In this document: piece after piece, positions 44,749 through 53,454 of the stretch
Layout of the letters: every line of letters starts with the position of its first letter
Numbering within the stretch: position 1 is the stretch's first letter
Assembly: GCF_001431625.1 (NCBI RefSeq)
Contig: NZ_LLXT01000136.1
Coordinates: forward strand, 26,785 to 90,784
DNA from: Stenotrophomonas geniculata ATCC 19374 = JCM 13324
GTDB taxonomy: Bacteria; Pseudomonadota; Gammaproteobacteria; Xanthomonadales; Xanthomonadaceae
Length of the DNA stretch: 64,000 bases
Direction of reading: 5' to 3'
Notes under the pieces: model-generated
Database searches by the model: none
What the model saw: only the letters and a program-made list of their open reading frames with translations
Told to the model about the DNA's origin: nothing
Made by a program: the position numbers and the translations under genes

Positions 44749-45429
44749 TTATTCAGCCGTCCCGGCCCCTCGCGGCGCATAGGCGCGCAGGAAGAAGTCG
44801 ATGCTGGCGGTCACATGGGCAAGAGGGTCGCATTCCACCGGTGACAGTGGCATGCCGCACATCATATGCATGTGCACTTCGCCCTTGACCAGGGTCAGGA
44901 ACTGCTCGCCAGCCAGCGAATAGTCGGTGATGTCCAGTTCGCCGCGCTCGGCGCGTGCCCGCAGGAAGTCAGCCAGGGCCTCGCAGGTGCGCTCCGGGCC
45001 TGCCTTCCAGAACAGCTCGCGCAGGCGTTCGTCGGTCTCCGGCGCCATCATCATGCGCTGGATCGAGATCGCCGCGTCGGAGGTGATCAGTTCGAAGAAG
45101 GCCAGTCCGATGCCGATCAGCTGGTCGCGCAGCGGGCCGTCCGCGTCGGCCACGAACAGGGCATCGGGCAGCATTTCAATGCACTTGGACTGCACGGCCT
45201 CGGAAAACAGGGTTTCCTTGTCGCCGAAGTGGCTGTACACGGTCAGCTTCGAGACGCCGGCCTGGGCGGCAATGGCGTCCATGCTCACGCCGGTATAGCC
45301 CTGTTCGATGAACAGTACCTTGGCTGCTTCAAGGATCGCCGCGCGCTTGCCCAGATCCTTGGGGCGCCCGGGTCCGGCGGCCTTGGCAGCAGGCTTGGCC
45401 GACGGCTTGCGGGAAGTGGAAGAACTCAT
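44749..45429 (-). CDS. smeRo: TetR-family repressor of the smeOP efflux operon
   Basis: 226 residues. A basic Ala/Lys/Pro tail (about 20 residues) precedes the TetR DNA-binding domain: LGKRAAILEAAKVLFIEQGY, then MDAIAAQAGVSKLTVYSHFG as the helix-turn-helix. The C-terminal ligand domain is TetR_C-like (SIQRMMMAPETDERLRELFW). It is divergent from smeO with a 117-bp shared region containing a palindrome, the classic arrangement for local repression. Name by synteny with the S. maltophilia tolCSm-pcm-smeRo-smeO-smeP cluster. Confidence 0.88.
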   Translation of the reverse strand: MSSSTSRKPSAKPAAKAAGPGRPKDLGKRAAILEAAKVLFIEQGYTGVSMDAIAAQAGVSKLTVYSHFGDKETLFSEAVQSKCIEMLPDALFVADADGPLRDQLIGIGLAFFELITSDAAISIQRMMMAPETDERLRELFWKAGPERTCEALADFLRARAERGELDITDYSLAGEQFLTLVKGEVHMHMMCGMPLSPVECDPLAHVTASIDFFLRAYAPRGAGTAE

Positions 45430-45466
45430 CGCAACAATACTAGACCAAGCGGTTCGATATTTATAC

Positions 45467-45482
45467 TATACCGGCCGGTTTA
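45467..45482. promoter_or_regulatory. Putative SmeRo operator
   Basis: ACCGGCCGGT (45470-45479) is a perfect 10-bp palindrome with nearly symmetric AT flanks (TATACCGGCCGGTTTA). It sits in the AT-rich centre of the smeRo-smeO intergenic region, beside TATACTATA, which could be a -10 element on either strand. Confidence 0.5.
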
Positions 45483-45546
45483 TTAAATTGGGCCGGCAGT
45501 CGCGGCTCCCCCTTGTTGCAACCCTGCGTTTTCAGGACGTTGACCG

Positions 45547-46677
45547 ATGAAGATCGTGCGCTGGATGGGCGGTATGGTGTGGGTGGCTGCGCTGGCAGCC
45601 TGTTCGGGACAGGAACAGGCGCCGCAGGCGGCCGTGCCGGTACTGGTGGTTCACCCCGGCGAACAGGCCGGACAGGCGCCGGCGGCGTTCCCGGGAACGG
45701 TGCGTGCCCGCCAGGAAAGCCCGCTGTCGTTCCGCGTCGGCGGCAACCTGGTCAAGCGCCATGTCGATGCCGGGCAGCGGGTAAAGAAGGGCGACGTGCT
45801 GGCCGAGCTGGATGCAGCCGACTTCGCATTGCAGGCCCGCGCTTCGCAGGCGCAGCTGGCCGCAGCTGAAGCCGACCTGGTGCGTGCCCGCGACGACCTC
45901 AAGCGCTACCAGGTGCTGGCCGACCAGCAACTGGTCAGCCGTTCGCAGCTGGACCAGCAGTCCGCCGCCTTCAAAGCGGCGCAGGGCCAGGCCAACGCTG
46001 CCCGCGCCAACCTCGATGTGCTGCGCAACCAGGCCGACTACGCGCAGCTGCGCGCACCGGCTGACGGCGTGATCGCCAGCCGCGAGGCCGAGGCTGGGCA
46101 GGTGGTGTCCGCCGGACAGACCATCTTCAACCTGGCCGCCGATGGTGGCCGCGAAGTGCTGATCGACCTGCCCGAGGCCACCATCCGCGACTATGCGGTG
46201 GGTCAGCCGGTCGAGGTGGAGTTGTGGAACCGTCCGGGCCAGCGCCTGCCGGGCACGATCCGCGAGATCGCGGCCGCCGCCGATCCGCAGGCACGCACCT
46301 ATGCCACCCGCGTCAGCCTGGCCGCCGATGCGCTGGCCGATGTCGAACTGGGCCAGAGCGCACGCGTCTACAGCAGCGCCGGCCGCCACGGCACCCTGCA
46401 GCTGCCGCTCGGCGCGCTGCAGCGCGGTGCCAACGGTGCCGCCAGCGTGTGGGTGGTCGATCCGGCCAACAGTACGCTGAAGGCCGCAGCGGTCACCACT
46501 GGGGCGTTTGGCAGCGAGACGGTGCCGGTACTGTCCGGCGTGAACGCGGGTGACTGGGTGGTTGCTGCCGGCGGACACCTGCTGCGCGCCGGCCAGCCGG
46601 TGATCGCGGTGGATCGTCAGAACCGCCCGGTGCTGAAGCCGGCTACGCCGGCGGCTGCCGCCAAGGCCAAGGAGTAA
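45547..46677 (+). CDS. smeO: RND efflux periplasmic adaptor lipoprotein
   Basis: 376 residues. The N-terminus carries a lipoprotein signal (MVWVAALAAC, Cys as lipid site). HlyD/AcrA-type domains follow: lipoyl half GTVRARQESPLSFRVGGNLV, then an alpha-helical hairpin of about 70 residues (QAQLAAAEADLVRARDDLKR), the second lipoyl half YAQLRAPADGVIASREAEAG, the beta-barrel and a membrane-proximal part. It bridges the inner-membrane pump SmeP and the TolC channel. The pump gene starts 4 bp after its stop. Confidence 0.93.
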   Translation: MKIVRWMGGMVWVAALAACSGQEQAPQAAVPVLVVHPGEQAGQAPAAFPGTVRARQESPLSFRVGGNLVKRHVDAGQRVKKGDVLAELDAADFALQARASQAQLAAAEADLVRARDDLKRYQVLADQQLVSRSQLDQQSAAFKAAQGQANAARANLDVLRNQADYAQLRAPADGVIASREAEAGQVVSAGQTIFNLAADGGREVLIDLPEATIRDYAVGQPVEVELWNRPGQRLPGTIREIAAAADPQARTYATRVSLAADALADVELGQSARVYSSAGRHGTLQLPLGALQRGANGAASVWVVDPANSTLKAAAVTTGAFGSETVPVLSGVNAGDWVVAAGGHLLRAGQPVIAVDRQNRPVLKPATPAAAAKAKE

Positions 46678-46681
46678 GCCG

Positions 46682-49600
46682 GTGCGCCGCTTCAATCTTT
46701 CCGAGTGGGCGCTGGCCAATCGTCCGCTGGTGTTGTTTGCGATGCTCGCCTTCGCGCTGATCGGCGCATGGTCGTACAAGCATCTGGGCCAGTCCGAAGA
46801 CCCGCCGTTCACCTTCAAGGCGATGGTGGTGCGCACGCTATGGCCGGGCGCCACCGCCGAGCAGGTCTCGCGGCAGGTGACCGAGCCGATCGAGAAGGCG
46901 TTGATGAACACCGGCGAGTACGAGTTCATCCGCTCGTACTCGCGCCCGGGCGAATCGCAGGTCATCTTCATGGCCCGCGACAGCCTGCGTTCCAGGCAGA
47001 TTCCGGACCTCTGGTACCAGGTGCGCAAGCGCGTGGGTGACATCCGCCCGACGCTGCCGCGCGAGATCGTCGGCCCGTTCTTCAACGATGAGTTCGGCGA
47101 TACCTACGGCAACATCTATGCGTTGACCGGCAAGGGCTTCGACTATGCGGTGATGCGCGACTACGCCGACCGCATCCAGCTGGAACTGCAGCGCGTGCCC
47201 GACGTCGGCAAGATCGACCTGGTCGGCCTGCAGGACGAGAAGGTGTGGATCGAGCTGTCCAACACCCGGCTGGCCACGCTGGGCGTGTCGATGCAGCAGG
47301 TGCAGCAGGCACTGGCCGACCAGAATGCGGTGACCGGCACCAGCTTCTTCGAGACCGCCACCGATCGCGTGCAGCTGCGCGTGACCGGCCAGTTCAACGA
47401 CATCGAAGCGATCCGCCAGTTCCCGATCCGCGCCGGTGACCGCACCGTGCACCTGGGCGACATCGCCGAGGTCAAGCGTGGCTTCGCCGATCCCGCGTCG
47501 CCGAAGATGCGCTTCATGGGTGAAGAGGCGATTGGGCTGGCGGTGGCGATGAAGGATGGCGGTGACATCCTCAAGCTCGGCGCCAACCTCGATGCCGAGT
47601 TCGAACGCCTGCAGAAGACCCTGCCGGCCGGCATGCAGCTGCGCAAGGTGTCCGACCAGCCGCAGTCGGTGGAAGAGTCGGTCGGCGAGTTCGTGCAGGT
47701 ACTGACCGAGGCGGTGGTGATCGTGCTGCTGGTCAGCTTCTTCTCGCTGGGCCTGCGCACCGGTCTGGTGGTGGGCGTGACCATCCCGCTGGTGCTGGCG
47801 ATGACGTTCTTCGTCATGCACTACTTCGACATCGGCCTGCACAAGATCTCGCTGGGCGCACTGGTGCTGGCGCTGGGCCTGCTGGTGGACGATGCGATCA
47901 TCGCGGTGGAGATGATGGCCACCAAGATGGAACAGGGTTACGACCGCCTGCGCGCGGCCAGTTTTGCCTGGGAATCAACTGCGTTCCCGATGCTGACCGG
48001 TACGCTGATCACGGCGGCCGGCTTCCTGCCGATCGCTACCGCGGCATCGAGCACCGGTGAGTACACCCGCTCGCTGTTCCAGGTGGTGACCATCGCGCTG
48101 GTGGTGTCGTGGATCGCGGCGGTGCTGTTCATCCCGTACCTGGGCGACAAGATGCTGCCGGACCTGTTCAATCCGCAGCCGCCGAAGCCGGGCAGCCTGT
48201 CCGCGCGCTGGCATGCCAAGCGCCAGCAGTGGGCCGACCGCTACCCGGCGCTGGCCAACCTGATCGCGCCGCCGCAGCACGGGCATGACCATGATCCGTA
48301 CCAGCGCCCGTTCTACCGCAGTTTCCGTCGCTTCCTCGATGGCTGCCTGCGTCACCGCTGGTGGGTGATCGCCGCGACCATCGCGCTGTTCGTGTTCTCG
48401 CTGATGATGTTCCGCTTCGTGCCGCAGCAGTTCTTCCCGGATTCGACCCGGCCGGAATTGATGGTGGACATCGAGCTGGCCGAGGGTGCGTCGCTGCGCT
48501 CGACCCAGGCCCAGGCCGAGAAGCTGGAGAAGCTGCTGTCCAGCCGCGAGGGCATTGCCAACTACGTCTCCTACGTGGGCACCGGTTCGCCGCGCTTCTA
48601 CCTGCCGCTGGACCAGCAGCTGCCGGCCACCAACTTCGCCCAGTTCGTGGTGCTGGCCAAGGACATCAAATCGCGCGAAAGCACCCGTGACTGGCTGCTG
48701 CACGAAGTGATTCCGAAGTTCCCGGACGTGCAGATGCGCGTGACCCGCCTGGAGAACGGCCCGCCGGTCGGCTATCCGGTGCAGATGCGTATTTCCGGCG
48801 AGCACATCGAGAAGGTGCAGGCGATCGCGCGCCAGGTCGAAGCCAAGGTGCGTGAGAACCCACACGTGATGAACGTGAACCTGGACTGGAGCGAGCCGAG
48901 CAAGGTAGTGCGGCTGGTGATCGACCAGGAGCGCGCCCGCGCGCTGGGCGTGAGCAGTGCCCAGGTCAGCCAGTTCCTGTCCAGTTCGCTGGCTGGGCAG
49001 TCGGTGAGCGTGTACCGCGAAGGCAACCGCCAGATCGAGATGCTGCTGCGTGGCCCGGCCGATGAGCGCAACCAGCTGGAGCTGCTGTCCAGCCTGTCGA
49101 TGCCGACCGCCAACGGCGGCAGCATCACGCTGTCGCAGGTGGCGACGATGGAGTATGGCTTTGAGGACGGCATCATCTGGCACCGCAACCGGTTGCCGAC
49201 GGTGACCGTGCGTGCCGACATCAGCGACGGCATGCAGCCGCTGGACGTAGTGCACCAGATCCTGCCGACGCTGGACGGGATCCGCGCTGAACTGCCCAGT
49301 GGCTACCTGCTGGAGACCGGCGGTACGGTGGAGGATTCGGCCCGTGGCCAGAACTCGATCAAGGCCGGCATGCCGCTGTTCCTGGTGGTGGTGACCACGC
49401 TGCTGATGCTGCAGCTGCGCAGCTTCTCGCGTGCGGCGATGGTGCTGGTAACCGCGCCGCTGGGCATCATCGGTGCGACGTTGTTCCTGCTGCTGTTCCG
49501 CGCGCCGTTCGGCTTCGTGGCGCTGCTGGGCACGATTGCACTGGCGGGGATGATCATGCGCAACTCGGTGATCCTGATCGACCAGATCCAGCAGGATATC

Positions 49601-49843
49601 GATGCCGGGCATGATCGCTGGCATTCGATCATCGATGCCACGGTGCGCCGTTTCCGCCCGATCGTGCTGACCGCGCTGGCGGCGGTGCTGGCGATGATTC
49701 CGCTGTCGCGCAGTGCGTTCTATGGCTCGATGGCGATTTCGATCATGGGTGGCCTGATCGTGGGCACGGTGCTGACCCTGGTATTCCTGCCGGCGCTGTA
49801 CGCGGCGTGGTTCCGGGTGAAGCCGGACGAATCCGGGGCATAA
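46682..49843 (+). CDS. smeP: RND multidrug efflux transporter
   Basis: 1,053 residues, start GTG at 46682. It is an HAE-1-like RND pump with twelve membrane helices and two large periplasmic loops. TM1 is RPLVLFAMLAFALIGAWSY. TM4 has ALGLLVDDAIIAVEMMATKM with the proton-relay aspartates. The second half repeats the fold after RHRWWVIAATIALFVFSLMM, and TM10 has the counterpart Lys-free ALAGMIMRNSVILIDQIQQD. Extrudes toxic compounds with proton influx; in S. maltophilia, SmeOP-TolCSm contributes to resistance to several antibiotics and biocides. Co-transcribed with smeO. Confidence 0.93.
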   Translation: MRRFNLSEWALANRPLVLFAMLAFALIGAWSYKHLGQSEDPPFTFKAMVVRTLWPGATAEQVSRQVTEPIEKALMNTGEYEFIRSYSRPGESQVIFMARDSLRSRQIPDLWYQVRKRVGDIRPTLPREIVGPFFNDEFGDTYGNIYALTGKGFDYAVMRDYADRIQLELQRVPDVGKIDLVGLQDEKVWIELSNTRLATLGVSMQQVQQALADQNAVTGTSFFETATDRVQLRVTGQFNDIEAIRQFPIRAGDRTVHLGDIAEVKRGFADPASPKMRFMGEEAIGLAVAMKDGGDILKLGANLDAEFERLQKTLPAGMQLRKVSDQPQSVEESVGEFVQVLTEAVVIVLLVSFFSLGLRTGLVVGVTIPLVLAMTFFVMHYFDIGLHKISLGALVLALGLLVDDAIIAVEMMATKMEQGYDRLRAASFAWESTAFPMLTGTLITAAGFLPIATAASSTGEYTRSLFQVVTIALVVSWIAAVLFIPYLGDKMLPDLFNPQPPKPGSLSARWHAKRQQWADRYPALANLIAPPQHGHDHDPYQRPFYRSFRRFLDGCLRHRWWVIAATIALFVFSLMMFRFVPQQFFPDSTRPELMVDIELAEGASLRSTQAQAEKLEKLLSSREGIANYVSYVGTGSPRFYLPLDQQLPATNFAQFVVLAKDIKSRESTRDWLLHEVIPKFPDVQMRVTRLENGPPVGYPVQMRISGEHIEKVQAIARQVEAKVRENPHVMNVNLDWSEPSKVVRLVIDQERARALGVSSAQVSQFLSSSLAGQSVSVYREGNRQIEMLLRGPADERNQLELLSSLSMPTANGGSITLSQVATMEYGFEDGIIWHRNRLPTVTVRADISDGMQPLDVVHQILPTLDGIRAELPSGYLLETGGTVEDSARGQNSIKAGMPLFLVVVTTLLMLQLRSFSRAAMVLVTAPLGIIGATLFLLLFRAPFGFVALLGTIALAGMIMRNSVILIDQIQQDIDAGHDRWHSIIDATVRRFRPIVLTALAAVLAMIPLSRSAFYGSMAISIMGGLIVGTVLTLVFLPALYAAWFRVKPDESGA

Positions 49844-49872
49844 CGCCCCGGGTTCTACGGCCACCGCCTCTG

Positions 49873-49929
49873 GTAGGTGCCAACCTTGGTTGGCATGGAT
49901 GCATGCATCCACGCATGGCGTGGAGCTAC
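49873..49929. repeat. Mixed SMAG pair at the lysR 3' end
   Basis: GTAG at 49873 starts a GCCAAC/GTTGGC stem copy on the plus strand. A minus-strand copy with a TCCACGC/GCGTGGA stem ends in CTAC at 49929 and supplies the TAG stop of the lysR gene. Two different stem families are paired here. Confidence 0.75.
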
Positions 49930-50831
49930 TGCAGCTGCAGGCCGCTCCGCAGCACCGGCAGCAGCCATTCGATGAACACCTGTACGCGCAGCGCACGGTG
50001 GTGCCGATGCGGTTGCAACAGAGTCACCGGCAACGGCTGCGCCACATACTGCGGCATCACTTCCACCAGTTCGCCGGATTGCAGTTCCGCCTGCACGTCG
50101 TAGCGCGGAATCTGCAGCAAGCCCAGCCCGGCTACGCAGCACGCGATCGACGCCTCGGCGCTGTTCACCCGCACCCAGCCGGGCATCGGCAGCGTGCGCA
50201 GCTGGCCGCCGTCCTGCCACTCCCACGGTTCCACCCGTGCCGTGGTCGGCGACGCATAGTTCACCGCGCGGTGCTGCTGCAGGTCGGCAGGATGCTGCGG
50301 TACACCATGCTCGCGCAGGTAGGCCGGCGCGGCAACGTTGACGAAGTCGAGTTGTCCCAGTGTGCGCGCCACCAGGCTGGAGTCACCCAGCTGACCGACC
50401 CGCAGCACCGCATCGCAACCGTCTTCGATCAGGTTCACCGCGCGGTCGGTCATGCCCAGGTCGACTTCCACCTGCGGATACTGCGCGAAGAACCCGGGCA
50501 GCGCCGGAGCGATGATGCGACGGCCGATGCGACTGGGCACGTCGATCTTCAGCAAACCGACCGGTTGCGCGTCGTCCTGCCGGAACAGCGATTCAGCGTC
50601 TTCGACTTCGGCGATCAGGCGCAGGCAGCGGGCATGGAACACGTCGCCATCATGGGTGGTGGACACCCGGCGGGTCGAGCGCTGCAGCAGGCGGGTGCCG
50701 AGCCGCTGCTCCAGCTCCGCAATGGCTGCCGAGACGGTGGAGCGGGGTAGGCCGAGCTGGTCGGCGGCGCGGGTGAAGCTGGCGCACTCCACCACCCGGG
50801 TGAAGATGCGGAAGCGATCGATCCGGTCCAT
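49926..50831 (-). CDS. LysR-family transcriptional regulator
   Basis: 301 residues. The winged helix-turn-helix is FRIFTRVVECASFTRAADQL and LPRSTVSAAIAELEQRLGTR, followed by the dimerisation helix and a LysR substrate domain (GLLKIDVPSRIGRRIIAPAL; GLGLLQIPRYDV). It belongs to the group related to CrgA/DmlR-like regulators. It is divergent from a short-chain dehydrogenase gene (118 bp apart), which is its probable target. Confidence 0.9.
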   Translation of the reverse strand: MDRIDRFRIFTRVVECASFTRAADQLGLPRSTVSAAIAELEQRLGTRLLQRSTRRVSTTHDGDVFHARCLRLIAEVEDAESLFRQDDAQPVGLLKIDVPSRIGRRIIAPALPGFFAQYPQVEVDLGMTDRAVNLIEDGCDAVLRVGQLGDSSLVARTLGQLDFVNVAAPAYLREHGVPQHPADLQQHRAVNYASPTTARVEPWEWQDGGQLRTLPMPGWVRVNSAEASIACCVAGLGLLQIPRYDVQAELQSGELVEVMPQYVAQPLPVTLLQPHRHHRALRVQVFIEWLLPVLRSGLQLQ

Positions 50832-50949
50832 TGTTCGCTGGCTCTGGAAAGTTAAGTCAATGTGGCGGGCTTTATCCGCTTTTTCTGCACGATATCGTCG
50901 TCAGGGCAGGGTTGCCACCCCGGGCAGCCTCCTCCCCGAGACCGAAGCC

Positions 50950-51723
50950 ATGACCGACCATTCCCTCAAGGGCAAGACCGTGCTGATCGCTGGTGGCGCC
51001 AAGAACCTGGGCGGCCTGATCGCCCGCGACTTCGCTGCACAGGGCGCCAAAGCCATCGTCATCCACTACAACAGCGCCGCCACCCAGGCCGATGCAGAGG
51101 CGACCGTCGCCGCCGTGCAGGCCGCCGGCAGCAAGGCGGTGGCCCTGCAGGGGGACCTGACCTCGGCGGCAGTGATGGAGCGCTTGTTCGCCGATGCCGT
51201 GGCCGCAGTCGGCCGTCCCGACATCGCCATCAATACGGTCGGCAAGGTATTGAAGAAACCGCTGCTGGACATCAGCGAAGCGGAGTACGACGAGATGAGC
51301 GCGGTCAACGCCAAGGCGGCGTTCTTCTTCCTCAAGGAAGCCGGCCGCCACGTCAACGACGGTGGTCGCATCTGCACCCTGGTCACCTCATTGCTGGGTG
51401 CCTACACGCCGTTCTATTCCAGCTACGCCGGTACCAAGGCGCCAGTCGAGCACTTCACCCGCGCGGCGTCGAAGGAGTTCGGTGAGCGCGGCATTTCGGT
51501 GACCGCGATCGGCCCTGGTCCGATGGACACGCCGTTCTTCTACCCGGCCGAGAGCGCCGATGCGCAGGCGTATCACAAGACCGCGGCGGCGCTGTCGGCG
51601 TTCACCCGCACCGGCCTGACCGATATCACCGATATCGTGCCGTGGATCCGCTTCCTGGTCACCGATGGCTGGTGGATGACCGGGCAGACCATCCTGGTCA
51701 ATGGTGGGTACACCACCAAGTAA
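50950..51723 (+). CDS. Short-chain dehydrogenase/reductase
   Basis: 257 residues from the ATG at 50950. The nucleotide-binding loop is VLIAGGAKNLGGLIARDFAA (a TGxxxGxG variant), an acidic/basic selectivity region follows (IHYNSAATQADAE), NTVGKVLKK replaces the usual NNAG, and catalytic YAGTK (Tyr-x-x-x-Lys) follows the conserved Ser in TSLLGAYTPFYSS. WMTGQTILVNGGYTTK is the standard C-terminus. Substrate unknown; the divergent LysR gene probably controls it. Confidence 0.88.
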   Translation: MTDHSLKGKTVLIAGGAKNLGGLIARDFAAQGAKAIVIHYNSAATQADAEATVAAVQAAGSKAVALQGDLTSAAVMERLFADAVAAVGRPDIAINTVGKVLKKPLLDISEAEYDEMSAVNAKAAFFFLKEAGRHVNDGGRICTLVTSLLGAYTPFYSSYAGTKAPVEHFTRAASKEFGERGISVTAIGPGPMDTPFFYPAESADAQAYHKTAAALSAFTRTGLTDITDIVPWIRFLVTDGWWMTGQTILVNGGYTTK

Positions 51724-51724
51724 T

Positions 51725-51818
51725 GCAGCCACGCATGGCGTGGATCTACAGTAGAGCCACCCCATGGGTGGCTGCGCACAATGACCAAAGGGAGAGGCGC
51801 CACGCATGGAGTGGCGCC
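51725..51818. repeat. SMAG pair plus an extra hairpin between convergent genes
   Basis: A minus-strand SMAG (51725-51749) and a plus-strand SMAG (51751-51775, GTAGAGCCACCCCATGGGTG) stand back to back. A further GGCGCCAC-GCATGGA-GTGGCGCC hairpin (51796-51818) lies seven bases from the leuB stop. No T-run follows any of them, so termination here would rely on structure or Rho. Confidence 0.75.
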
Positions 51819-51824
51819 ATCGGA

Positions 51825-52886
51825 TCAGTTGAGTTTGGCCAGCACCGCATCCGTGGCGGCGGCGGTACTCACGGCCTGGCCCTTGGCGGCCAGGTCGGCA
51901 GTGAACACCCCATCGTCCAGCACCGCATGCACGGCCGCTTCCACCGCGGCGGCTTCGGCTTCCAGGGCCAGCGAATGGCGCAGCAGCATCGCCGCGCTGA
52001 AGATCGTTGCGTACGGATTGGCGATGCCCTTGCCGGCGATGTCCGGGGCCGAACCGTGGATGGGCTCGTAGATGCCCACCGCGCCCGGCTCACCCAGCGA
52101 GGCCGACGGCAGCAGGCCCAGCGAGCCGGCCAGCATCGAGGCTTCATCGGTGAGGATGTCGCCGAACATGTTCTCGGTCACGATCACGTCGTACTCGCGC
52201 GGCTTGGCCAGCAGGTGCATGGCCAACGAATCGACCAGCTGGTGCTCCAGGGCAACGTCCGGGAACTCCTCGCGGCCGATGCGCGCGGCCACGTCACGCC
52301 ACAGGCGCGAGGTTTCCAGCACGTTGGCCTTGTCCACCGAGGTGACCTTGCCGCGACGCTGCTGCGCCAGGCGGAAGGCACTGCGCAGCACGCGTTCGAT
52401 CTCGGCCACGGTGTAGCGGCACAGGTCGCTGGCGCTGTCGGCGTCGCGGGTCTTGTCGCCGAAGTAGATGCCCCCGGTCAGCTCGCGCACCACCACGAAG
52501 TCCACGCCCTGCAGCAGCTCGGCCTTGATCGGCGAGGCATGCAGCGCGGCTTCGTGGGTGCGCACCGGTCGCAGGTTGGCGTACAGGCCCAGCGCCTTGC
52601 GGATCGCCAGCAGGCCCTGTTCGGGGCGCACCTTGGCGTTCGGGTCGGACCACTTCGGGCCGCCGACGGCGCCCAGCAGTACCGCATTGGCGGCCTGGCA
52701 GGCGGCCAGGGTCGACGCCGGCAGCGGCTCGCCATGGCGGTCGATGGCGATGCCACCGATATCGTGCTCGCTGAAGGTGAAGGTGTGGTTGAAGCGTCCG
52801 GCGACGGACTTCAGTACAGCAACCGCGGCGGCGGCCACTTCCGGGCCGATGCCATCACCGGGCAGGACAACAATTTCAGCGTGCAT
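51825..52886 (-). CDS. leuB: 3-isopropylmalate dehydrogenase
   Basis: 353 residues from the ATG at 52886, inside the last codons of leuD (11-bp overlap). LeuB oxidises and decarboxylates (2R,3S)-3-isopropylmalate with NAD+ in leucine synthesis. The N-terminus is IVVLPGDGIGPEV. Substrate binding includes ALGLYANLRPVR, VVRELTGGIYFGD and the catalytic Lys in KVTSVDKANVLETS. The NAD signature is ENMFGDILTDEASMLAGSLG, then YEPIHGSAPDIAGKGIANP. Last gene of the operon. Confidence 0.97.
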   Translation of the reverse strand: MHAEIVVLPGDGIGPEVAAAAVAVLKSVAGRFNHTFTFSEHDIGGIAIDRHGEPLPASTLAACQAANAVLLGAVGGPKWSDPNAKVRPEQGLLAIRKALGLYANLRPVRTHEAALHASPIKAELLQGVDFVVVRELTGGIYFGDKTRDADSASDLCRYTVAEIERVLRSAFRLAQQRRGKVTSVDKANVLETSRLWRDVAARIGREEFPDVALEHQLVDSLAMHLLAKPREYDVIVTENMFGDILTDEASMLAGSLGLLPSASLGEPGAVGIYEPIHGSAPDIAGKGIANPYATIFSAAMLLRHSLALEAEAAAVEAAVHAVLDDGVFTADLAAKGQAVSTAAATDAVLAKLN

Positions 52887-53454
52887 GCTCACTCTCGTAA
52901 CGTTCGATTTCAGGGACACGGCCCAACAGATACCCCAACTGGTCGACACCTTCCAGCAGGCAGGTCTGCGAGAAGCCATCCAGCGGGAAGGAATAGACGC
53001 GGCCATCCGGAGTGCGCAGTTCGCGCGCAGCCACGTCGATGGTCAGCGCGTCGTCCGGGCGCTGCATCAGCGCCTGCACATCTGCCTCGTCCAGCACGAT
53101 CGGCAGCAGGCCGTTCTTCAGCGCGTTGCCGCGGAAGATATCTGCGATCTCGCTGCTGACGATGGCACGCAGGCCCAGGTCGGTCAGTGCCCACGGCGCA
53201 TGCTCGCGCGAGGAACCGCAGCCGAAGTTGCGGCCCGCCAGCAGGATGCTGCGGCCGGCGTTGTGCGGCTGGTTGAAGGCGAAGTCAGCCACCGGCGAAC
53301 CGTCGGCCTGCCAGCGCCAGTCATTGAAGGCGTTGCGGCCCAGGCCGGCACGTTCGGTGGTGGACAGGAACCGCGCCGGGATGATCTGGTCGGTGTCGAT
53401 GTTGGTCTGGCGCAGCACCACACTGGCCGAGGTCAGGGTACGGAAACCGGCCAT
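52876..53454 (-). CDS. leuD: 3-isopropylmalate dehydratase, small subunit
   Basis: 192 residues from the ATG at 53454, which overlaps the leuC stop (TGATG). It is the swivelling domain that completes the LeuC active site. Typical segments are RQTNIDTDQIIPARFL, ILLAGRNFGCGSSREHAPWA, LRAIVSSEIADIFRGNALKN and GLLPIVL. Slightly shorter than the E. coli protein. Stoichiometric production with LeuC is favoured by the overlap. Confidence 0.96.
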   Translation of the reverse strand: MAGFRTLTSASVVLRQTNIDTDQIIPARFLSTTERAGLGRNAFNDWRWQADGSPVADFAFNQPHNAGRSILLAGRNFGCGSSREHAPWALTDLGLRAIVSSEIADIFRGNALKNGLLPIVLDEADVQALMQRPDDALTIDVAARELRTPDGRVYSFPLDGFSQTCLLEGVDQLGYLLGRVPEIERYESEHAR

